Source: an uncultured Clostridia bacterium
GTDB lineage: Bacteria > Bacillota > Clostridia > Christensenellales > Borkfalkiaceae
Reading direction: 5' to 3'
DNA length: 64,000 nt
Assembly: GCA_947626935.1 (NCBI GenBank)
Contig: CANQUD010000002.1
Location: 17,587 to 81,586 of the forward strand
Below, in pieces: positions 57,163 to 64,000 of this stretch. The translations under genes and the position numbers were made by a program. The notes under the pieces were generated by a model. It saw nothing but the letters and a program-made list of their open reading frames with translations, did not search any database and was not told the origin of the DNA. The stretch's first letter is position 1; the number at the start of each line of letters is the position of its first letter.

Positions 57163-59244
57163 ATGGACGAGGATATCACGACGGTAGAGACAGACGACGA
57201 GAGAAATCCCGAAGCCGAAACGGACAACGAAAAGTCCGAAAAGGGCGTCAGTTCCGATCTCATCCGCGGTCACATCAACACGATCATTCTTCGTTCTCTC
57301 TATGACGGCGACAAATACGGCTACGAGATCATAGCCGAGATCGAGCGCAAGAGTTCAGGGCAATATTCCTTGAAACAGCCCTCTCTCTATTCCGCTCTGA
57401 AGCGCCTCGAGAAGGACGGATACATCACCTCATACTGGGGCGGCTCCGTCGGCGGCGGAAGAAGGAAATACTTCTCCCTCACCGATGAAGGCAAAGCGGT
57501 TTCCGAACAGAATCAAGCGGAGTGGGAGTACTCCCGCACCATCATCGATTCGCTCATCTCCGACCGCGACTTCGACTTCAACCAACCCGCTCCCACTGCG
57601 GTAGACATGAGTGTGCTCCGCAAATCGACTTCCCGCGTCCCCTCTCGGGACGGCGACGACGAGAGCGTCGAAGAGTTCAACTTCGAGACGGGCATCGACG
57701 AGACGGGACTGCGCGAACAGCTCGAGGAGACCTACGAGCAAAAGTCCAAGGCGTTAGAGGACGAATATGCGGAAAAGCTTGCCGCGCTCGACCGTGAACG
57801 CACGGACTTCGAAGCGGAGAAAGCCCGTCTCACGGAAGAGATGAACGCCCGCGAAGCCGAACTCAATGATTCCTACACGGCGAACCTTCGGCAGCTCTCC
57901 TTCATTCGCGAACAGCAAGAAGCGCTCCTTCAGGTCAAGAAGGACGAGCTGGAACGGGAACTCGAAGAAGAGCGTGAACGGCTCCAATCCGAGAAAGAAG
58001 ATCGGGAAGAAGCTCAATCGGAAGCGGACGAATCCCTCAAAACCGAACTCGAACTGCAAAAGCAGAAATATCAAGAGGAGAGCGAAGAGCACGCGCGGGC
58101 GATCCAAGATCTCCGCGAAGCCAACGAACAGGCGCTTTCCGAGCAGCGGGAAGCGAGCGAAGCCTCTCTGCGGGTGGAAAAGGAACTTCACGAAAGGAAT
58201 CTGCAGGAGCTGAACGAAAAGCACGAACGGGAAATGTCCGAACTGCAGGATTCCGCCAGACAGGAAAAGGAAGAAGCGGTCCGCAGAGCGCACGAAGAGG
58301 AAGAAAGGCTCCGTGAGGACAGACTTCAAGCCGAGAAAAACCGCTATAACGATCTCCTGAATGAGGAACGCAGCCGTTACAACAACGCCTTGGCGGAAGA
58401 AAATGCCCGCCACGAAGCGCAGATCCGTGACGACCGTCTCCGCTACCAACAGGCGCTCGACGAACAGCTCGCTGCCCTTCGGAGACAGATGGAACTTGAG
58501 ATGGCGGAGCGGGAAAAGAAGATCATCCACCGCAACTACATCTCCCTCGTCGACCCCGCCGCTGCCCAGCCGCAGACGGTCTACGTCCAGCAACCTGCCC
58601 CCGCTACTCCCGTTCAGGAAGCGCCGAAAGCGGAGAGCGAGGATTACCGCAACGTCGTCGGTCGGCTCTATGAAAACAGCGTCCGCTCCAACAACAGAGT
58701 TCCCGAAGATGCGGCAGCGACCCCCGTTTCTGGCATCGACTTCCGCGATATCCAAAAGCGTGCCGCCCGCGACGGACTGCGCGTGGAGACCGTCGGAAGC
58801 GAAACGAAGGAAGCCGCGGTCCATACCGACGAGATGAATACCGTTCATAAGGGAAAAGCTCTGTTCTTAAGCTCCCTCGTCGTGTTCTTCTGGTGCATCC
58901 TCATCGGCGGCATCACGATGGGACTCCGCGCTACCTTGACGATCCCCGTCGCGTACCCCTATCTCATGTGGGGACTCGGACTCATCCTTCTCCTCACGAC
59001 GGGACTCATGTACGCGAACCACTTCGGCGAAAACAGGTTGCGGAAACGTTCCTTGGCGCTCATCAATGCCATTGTCGTCTACGCGCTCATCGTCATCATT
59101 TCGCTGATCGTTGCCCTCTCCGTCAGGATCAATTTCGGAGACATTTCGCAGCTCATGACCTTCGTTCTCCTGCCTGCGATCTACTTCATCGGAGTTCTCA
59201 TCTTCGGAGTGTGCTACTTCCTTCAGGTCAGACCGAGAAACTAA
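57163..59244 (+). CDS. PadR-type wHTH fused to a long coiled coil and C-terminal transmembrane domain
   Basis: HINTIILRSLYDGDKYGYEIIAEIERKSSGQYSLKQPSLYSALKRLEKDGYITSYWGGSVGGGRRKYFSLTDEGKAV (PadR); Glu/Arg/Lys-rich coiled coil; four hydrophobic C-terminal segments; AGGAGG SD. Confidence 0.85.
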   Translation: MDEDITTVETDDERNPEAETDNEKSEKGVSSDLIRGHINTIILRSLYDGDKYGYEIIAEIERKSSGQYSLKQPSLYSALKRLEKDGYITSYWGGSVGGGRRKYFSLTDEGKAVSEQNQAEWEYSRTIIDSLISDRDFDFNQPAPTAVDMSVLRKSTSRVPSRDGDDESVEEFNFETGIDETGLREQLEETYEQKSKALEDEYAEKLAALDRERTDFEAEKARLTEEMNAREAELNDSYTANLRQLSFIREQQEALLQVKKDELERELEEERERLQSEKEDREEAQSEADESLKTELELQKQKYQEESEEHARAIQDLREANEQALSEQREASEASLRVEKELHERNLQELNEKHEREMSELQDSARQEKEEAVRRAHEEEERLREDRLQAEKNRYNDLLNEERSRYNNALAEENARHEAQIRDDRLRYQQALDEQLAALRRQMELEMAEREKKIIHRNYISLVDPAAAQPQTVYVQQPAPATPVQEAPKAESEDYRNVVGRLYENSVRSNNRVPEDAAATPVSGIDFRDIQKRAARDGLRVETVGSETKEAAVHTDEMNTVHKGKALFLSSLVVFFWCILIGGITMGLRATLTIPVAYPYLMWGLGLILLLTTGLMYANHFGENRLRKRSLALINAIVVYALIVIISLIVALSVRINFGDISQLMTFVLLPAIYFIGVLIFGVCYFLQVRPRN

Positions 59245-59252
59245 CCGATCTC

Positions 59253-59289
59253 AAAAACGCCGTCGGATCGATGATCCGACGGCGTTTTT
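59253..59289. terminator. bidirectional intrinsic terminator
   Basis: AAAAACGCCGTCGGATC-GAT-GATCCGACGGCGTTTTT. Confidence 0.92.
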
Positions 59290-59297
59290 CTGCCCTT

Positions 59298-60740
59298 TCA
59301 GTTGTTTTTATAGATCCTCAACCATTCGGGAAGGCGGGCGACGAATTCGGCATTGTCCTGCGTCCGCTTCATCATGTCAAACAGTCCGATCGGATTGTCG
59401 AGGAGACCCCTCTCGCGAAGTTTATAGGATGCAGAAAGTTCCTCCGGCGAAAGGAGAAGGTCCTCTTTCCTCGTGCCAGAACGCTTGATGTCGATTGCGG
59501 GGAAGATCCGCTTTTCCGCAAGGTCTCGGGAAAGGAAAATGTCCGCATTGCCCGTTCCCTTGAATTCCTCATAGATGATGTCGTCCATGCGGCTGCCCGT
59601 CTCAACGAGAGCGGTCGCGAGAATGGTAAGGCTGCCCTGTTCGATGGTATTTCTGGCGGCGCCGAAAAAGCGTTTCGGCTCTCCGATGGCGCCCGCGTCG
59701 AGTCCGCCCGTCAGGATCTTGCCCGTATTTTCCGTCACGTAATTGTACGCCCGCGTCAGTTTTGTGAGCGAATCGAGCAGGATCACGACGTCCTTGCCGA
59801 GTTCCACAAGCCGTTTTGCGTGCTCGATCGTCAGAGTTGCGGCGCGGACATGCCGTTCCGCCCCCTCGTCGAACGTCGAATACACAACTTTTGCCTCGGG
59901 AACGCTCTGACGGAAGTCGGTGACCTCTTCGGGACGCTCGTCGATGAGCAGAACGATGAGTTCGATCTCGCTGTGCTGTTCGGCGATCGAGCGGGCGATA
60001 TTTTTGAGGAGCGTCGTCTTTCCCGCCTTCGGCGGTGCGATGATGAGTCCGCGCTGCCCCTTGCCGATTGGAATAAACAGGTCGAGAAGACGAAGAGAAA
60101 GCTCCCCATTCCCCTTCGAGAGAGCAATTTTCTCGTTCGCATACTGCGCCGTGAGATTGTCAAAGAGAGGTCTGTCTTCATATCGTCCCGCCAAACGTCC
60201 GTTGACTGTCCCGAGCACATCGAAGGCGGGAGAATCGTTCTTGAGACGAGGCGTCACCGTGCATGTGACAAAGTCCCCCTGCCGCAATTTCAGCGAATGC
60301 ACGACGGGTGCAGGGACAAAGACGTCCAAACCGCCGCCGGACGGCTGGCAGTTTTTCGCCCGCAAGAACCCGTAACCCGCGGGCGTCAGCTCCAGAATGC
60401 CGCTGTAGAGGACTTGGTCGCCCGCAAAGACCGTTTCGCGATACTCGGGCGAAGCGACGCCGAACCCGAACCCCCTGCTGCAGTGCTTGTGCTTGATCTC
60501 GTCGAGTTTATCGGGAATGGCGGGATCGAGATAGGTCTGTTTGGGCGGAGCGCCTCTTCTGGAGTGGGTGATCGGTTCGACACGTTCCATCAAGACGTCG
60601 AGAATGCCGTCGACAAGGGAAACTTTGTTGGTCGCGCAGACCTGCGCGACGCCGAGATGCCTGCCGAGAACGCGCAACGTCACGATCGGGAGCGTATCAA
60701 GATAATTTTTGTAATCTGCTTCAAGTTGTTCTTTGTTCAT
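59298..60740 (-). CDS. rho: transcription termination factor Rho
   Basis: [73 protein letters not shown]. Confidence 0.97.
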   Translation of the reverse strand: MNKEQLEADYKNYLDTLPIVTLRVLGRHLGVAQVCATNKVSLVDGILDVLMERVEPITHSRRGAPPKQTYLDPAIPDKLDEIKHKHCSRGFGFGVASPEYRETVFAGDQVLYSGILELTPAGYGFLRAKNCQPSGGGLDVFVPAPVVHSLKLRQGDFVTCTVTPRLKNDSPAFDVLGTVNGRLAGRYEDRPLFDNLTAQYANEKIALSKGNGELSLRLLDLFIPIGKGQRGLIIAPPKAGKTTLLKNIARSIAEQHSEIELIVLLIDERPEEVTDFRQSVPEAKVVYSTFDEGAERHVRAATLTIEHAKRLVELGKDVVILLDSLTKLTRAYNYVTENTGKILTGGLDAGAIGEPKRFFGAARNTIEQGSLTILATALVETGSRMDDIIYEEFKGTGNADIFLSRDLAEKRIFPAIDIKRSGTRKEDLLLSPEELSASYKLRERGLLDNPIGLFDMMKRTQDNAEFVARLPEWLRIYKNN

Positions 60741-61372
60741 ATTTCTCTCTCCATGACAATGATTTTTTGGATAACGGGAAGGGTGGAACCCGTGAGTTCC
60801 ACCTCATTTCCCCGATAAAACGGACCGCCGAGAGCCTTCAAAAAGGGCTTTTCATCCCCAATATCGACCGTAAGCCCTTTGACGAAGTAATGCATCGGGA
60901 TCACGACGGAAGGAGAAACGGCTTTCACGTACTTTGCCGCCTCGGCGCCGTCGATCGTGTAATTTCCGCCGACAGGCAGAAGCAGGACGTCTGGCTTTCC
61001 GATCTTTCGCACGGTATGCAAGTCGAACCTTTCTCCGAGGTCGCCCAAATGGCAGATGCGAACTCCGTCCATGACGAAGGAAAAAATCAAATTCTTTCCC
61101 CGTTTCGTCCCGTTTGCATCGTCATGAAAGCTCTCAACGGCTTCGATCTCGACCCCACGGACAGAAAATTTGCCCGCGCGGGACAAGATGACGGGATCTC
61201 CCCCCACGGCGCCGACATTGCAATGATCGTAATGGGAGTGGCTGACAGTCACAATATCGCTTTCGAGTCGCGGCAGAGGCAGCCCGATCTCTCCATACGG
61301 ATCGGTCAGAAGGCTCGTCCCGCTTTCGTCACGAAACAAAAAGCAGGAGTGCCCGATGTAGTTTATTTTCAT
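60737..61372 (-). CDS. metallo-beta-lactamase-fold hydrolase (UPF0173-like)
   Basis: INYIGHSCFLFRDESGTSLLTDPYG, TVSHSHYDHCN, LLPVGGNYTIDGAEAAKYVKAVSPSVVIPMHY. Confidence 0.87.
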   Translation of the reverse strand: MKINYIGHSCFLFRDESGTSLLTDPYGEIGLPLPRLESDIVTVSHSHYDHCNVGAVGGDPVILSRAGKFSVRGVEIEAVESFHDDANGTKRGKNLIFSFVMDGVRICHLGDLGERFDLHTVRKIGKPDVLLLPVGGNYTIDGAEAAKYVKAVSPSVVIPMHYFVKGLTVDIGDEKPFLKALGGPFYRGNEVELTGSTLPVIQKIIVMEREI

Positions 61373-61755
61373 AGTTCCTCCGAAATAACTTTGATGTGAA
61401 TTTTAAGGGAAAATTTTTGAATTTGTTCCGACCCGAGATCGTACGAAAGTCTGCAAAAGATTTCGCAATCGGAAAAGAAAACCTTACAAAGACGGGTAAG
61501 AAGCGGGATCTGCGCGGTCTGTCCCCCGACTTCGATCGAAAAAAAAGAATTTCCGACACAAAAATCGGCGTCAAAGGACTGCGACCCGCGCCGTTTCATC
61601 ACGACACGATCCCAAAATAACTGCAGGGAGGAAGAATCGTCCTCGATCGGATATACGACCGTTCCTCCCTCCGCACATCGGTCGAGACTCCCCGTCGCAT
61701 GAAACCGCGACGACTTCCTCGGTGTGCGCGTTAAAATTTCGATCTGCGCTTTCAT
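61369..61755 (-). CDS. DUF1934-like beta-barrel protein
   Basis: short beta-rich protein; tentative family match. Confidence 0.6.
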   Translation of the reverse strand: MKAQIEILTRTPRKSSRFHATGSLDRCAEGGTVVYPIEDDSSSLQLFWDRVVMKRRGSQSFDADFCVGNSFFSIEVGGQTAQIPLLTRLCKVFFSDCEIFCRLSYDLGSEQIQKFSLKIHIKVISEEL

Positions 61756-61808
61756 GATTCATTCTGCCTTTTTTGATCTGTTTATAAACAAATTTTCAAA
61801 AAATTTTA

Positions 61809-61833
61809 ATATTATGTCACACATAGTACTATG
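61809..61833. repeat. dispersed palindromic element, copy 7
   Basis: ATATTATGTCACACATAGTACTATG. Confidence 0.75.
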
Positions 61834-61855
61834 CAAGATGCCTTAAAAATCAAAT

Positions 61856-62485
61856 TCAGAGACATTTCATTGCCCAAGAGTACCCTTTTAACCCCTTTCT
61901 CAAAAGTTGATAGTCGGGAAGGATCCTCTCTACGCATTTCCAAAAAGCTGCGCTGTGATCGAGGTGCCGCGTGTGGCACAGTTCGTGGACGGCAAGATAG
62001 AGCGCAATCTGTTCGGGGACAAATGCCGAGCGGAAACTGTACGCGATCGACCCTTTCGCGTTGCAAGACCCCCACCGTGTTCTCGCGGACGTTACGGTGA
62101 TCTTTTCATAGCGAAATCCGTACCTTTCCGCGACCGTGCTTGTAAGCAGTGACATTCTCTCCCGCGTCAGCTTTTTGAGGAGAGCGATGAGCGCAGTTTC
62201 CCGTTTTTCCTGCGGCAGAAAGACCGTTTCCTCTCCGAGCGCAGGTTTCCCCGCCGCGATCGTTCTCTTCTTGCCGAAAATTTCGATCTCCGACCCGTCG
62301 GAAAGGTCGAGCCGAGGACAATTTTGCTGTTCCTTCAGCCGACGTGTTATCCAGAGACGATGTTTTTCCACAAATTCCGCGATCTTTTCCGCGGGATACT
62401 TCAGCGGCGACCGAACGATCACCGCTCCGTCCCGCACACAGACGGACAACGTCCTTCTTTTGCTTCTGACGACCGTATATTCCAT
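61856..62485 (-). CDS. YgjP-like (DUF45) metallopeptidase
   Basis: TSARTRWGSCNAKGSIAYSFRSAFVPEQIALYLAVHELCHTRHLDHSAAFW (HExxH). Confidence 0.88.
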   Translation of the reverse strand: MEYTVVRSKRRTLSVCVRDGAVIVRSPLKYPAEKIAEFVEKHRLWITRRLKEQQNCPRLDLSDGSEIEIFGKKRTIAAGKPALGEETVFLPQEKRETALIALLKKLTRERMSLLTSTVAERYGFRYEKITVTSARTRWGSCNAKGSIAYSFRSAFVPEQIALYLAVHELCHTRHLDHSAAFWKCVERILPDYQLLRKGLKGYSWAMKCL

Positions 62486-62521
62486 GTGCCGACTCCGCCT
62501 TTCCCCGCACGGGCAACTTTC

Positions 62522-62550
62522 TTGACTTCTATTTTTGATTGTGGTAAGAT
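62522..62550 (+). promoter_or_regulatory. aroA promoter
   Basis: TTGACT-N17-TAAGAT, ATG 7 nt after -10. Confidence 0.6.
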
Positions 62551-62556
62551 AGATGT

Positions 62557-63822
62557 ATGAACGCTCTTCGGATCGAAAAATTGACCGCAAAGACGATCGA
62601 CGTTGACGTCCCGTCCTCAAAAAGTATCCTGAACCGTGCCCTTCTCCTCGCCGCCTTGACGGACGGCGACACCCTTCTGAAATGCAACGGCTTCGGCGAC
62701 GACACGGATTCCCTGCTCAACTGCCTTTTTGAACTCGGGATCAGGATCGAATGTACTCCGCAGGGACTTCTCGTCTACGGAAGAAAGAATTTCAACGAAA
62801 AAGCGACACTCAACGTCGGCAGCGCAGGGACAGTCGCGCGTTTTTTGACGGCGATCCTTGCCTTTCACGGCGGAGAGTATGAACTACGGGCATCCGAACA
62901 GATGTCTCGGCGTCCCATGGGCATCCTTCCGCTCCTCTCCTCGCTCGGCGCAAAGATCGAGCCTCTCGGAGAGAGCGGGCATTTCCCCTTTCTGCTCTCC
63001 TCGGACAAGATCAAAGCGGACAGAGCGGAGATCGAGACGGATACCAGCACACAATACGCAAGCGGTCTGATGCTTGCGGCGGCATTGGGCGAACGTCCCT
63101 TTCGGTTAGAACTTCTCGGCGGGAGAACGGCGGGGAGCTATCTCAAAATGACCGCCTCTCTCATTCGGGCATTCGGCGGAGACTGCACGGCTCTCCCCAA
63201 ACAGAACGGGTTTCTCGTGACTCCGATCTCTGCCCCGCCCAAGGAATTCGACGTGGAACCCGATGTTTCGGGTGCATGTTACTTCTATGCCCTTTCCCTT
63301 CTCTGCAATACGGTCGTCCGCGTGAAGGGGGTTCATTCGGATACCTTGCAGGGCGATATCAAATTTTTGGAGATTTTACGCGGAAAGGGCGTCCGAATCA
63401 CCGAAACAGACGACGGGATCGTCGCCGACGGGCGTTTTGTCCCCTTCTACAACGGGTTTGATGAGGACATCAAGGACTTCTCCGACCAAACGCTCACCCT
63501 TGCCGTCCTGGCGGCGTTTGCCGAATCGCCCTCCATTTTGCGGGACATTTCGCACATCAGAACACAGGAATGCGACCGTGTCAACGCCATTCTCGTCAAT
63601 CTGAACGCTCTCGGCGTTCGGGCTTTCACAAACGGCAATGACATTTTCATCGAACCGTCGCCCGTCCGTCCGTGCAAGATCGAGACATTCGGCGATCACC
63701 GCGTCGCAATGGCATTTTCCCTTGTCGGCTTGAAAGTCGGCGGCATCGAGATCGACGATCCCGTCTGCTGCCAAAAAACTTTTCCGAACTTCTTTGAAAA
63801 AGTGCAAACACTGACAAATTGA
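62557..63822 (+). CDS. aroA: 3-phosphoshikimate 1-carboxyvinyltransferase
   Basis: PSSKSILNRALLLAALTDGDT, GSAGTVARFLTA, RPMGILPLLSSLGA, DHRVAMAFSLVGL. Confidence 0.95.
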   Translation: MNALRIEKLTAKTIDVDVPSSKSILNRALLLAALTDGDTLLKCNGFGDDTDSLLNCLFELGIRIECTPQGLLVYGRKNFNEKATLNVGSAGTVARFLTAILAFHGGEYELRASEQMSRRPMGILPLLSSLGAKIEPLGESGHFPFLLSSDKIKADRAEIETDTSTQYASGLMLAAALGERPFRLELLGGRTAGSYLKMTASLIRAFGGDCTALPKQNGFLVTPISAPPKEFDVEPDVSGACYFYALSLLCNTVVRVKGVHSDTLQGDIKFLEILRGKGVRITETDDGIVADGRFVPFYNGFDEDIKDFSDQTLTLAVLAAFAESPSILRDISHIRTQECDRVNAILVNLNALGVRAFTNGNDIFIEPSPVRPCKIETFGDHRVAMAFSLVGLKVGGIEIDDPVCCQKTFPNFFEKVQTLTN

Positions 63823-63866
63823 ATGAAAGCACCGCCTCAAGAATGCCGCGGCTTCTTTCTTGGAAT

Positions 63867-63895
63867 AGTATAACATAAAATACCCGAAATGTCAA
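63867..63895 (-). promoter_or_regulatory. candidate antisense promoter directed into aroA 3' end
   Basis: minus strand TTGACA-N17-TATACT. Confidence 0.5.
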
Positions 63896-63911
63896 TCGGG
63901 TATTTTGTGTT
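63877..63911. terminator. intrinsic terminator after aroA
   Basis: AAAATACCCGA / TCGGGTATTTT perfect 11-bp stem. Confidence 0.85.
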
Positions 63912-63986
63912 TAGAAACAATCCATGTAGGTTTGTCAAACATATGAGACAGGGTGGGAAAGAAAAAAATCAGTGCAGGAGGCCGTC

Positions 63987-64000
63987 ATGGAGATAGTCTA
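63987..64000 (+). CDS. start of a truncated CDS at the window edge
   Basis: AGGAGG upstream of ATGGAGATAGTC; too short to identify. Confidence 0.25.

Noticed and set aside
63376-63876. 166-aa ORF starting at the antisense promoter
   Set aside because: Shadow of aroA; the promoter is retained as a finding but the protein is not supported.

Overview
64 kb chromosomal window with housekeeping gene content typical of a spore-forming Bacillota (Clostridia-like) genome. I see no rRNA, tRNA, CRISPR array, prophage or transposase. Gene order: recN(partial)-spoIVB-SpoIIM-like-DD-carboxypeptidase-lysA-M50 protease-scpAB-ytfI-like/ytfJ-DD-carboxypeptidase-rluB; frameshifted lipoprotein; lexA / small Cys-rich gene; hflX-Xer-like recombinase; a six-gene glycogen cluster (glgB-C-D-A-P plus GH13); murC/spoVG; DUF1848; rRNA methyltransferase-flavodoxin; two COG0523-type GTPases (one apparently fused to a YcgQ-like domain); M29 aminopeptidase; nrdD-nrdG; murB-PHP-whiA-dnaE-pfkA-pfkB; DUF1540; rplI; adhE-[FeFe] hydrogenase; valS; NMT1-type ABC transporter; YkvI-like permease; a PadR-coiled-coil-membrane protein; DUF1934-UPF0173-rho; YgjP; aroA. 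Most notable observations: (1) spoIVB and the ytfI-like gene both have their start codon inside the 3' arm of a terminator-like hairpin, with a candidate forespore promoter overlapping the 5' arm; (2) a dispersed intergenic palindrome family (about ATTATGTCAGACATAGTACTATG) at six loci, which supplies the stop codon of two genes; (3) a PadR wHTH-coiled-coil-TM protein with two of these palindromes upstream; (4) a GTPase/YcgQ-type fusion beside a His-rich COG0523 protein; (5) a single-nucleotide frameshift in a lipoprotein gene at a homopolymer; (6) tandem NrdR boxes upstream of nrdD; (7) a cluster of four stem-loops near DUF1540. Family names are assigned from recognised motifs without any database search.
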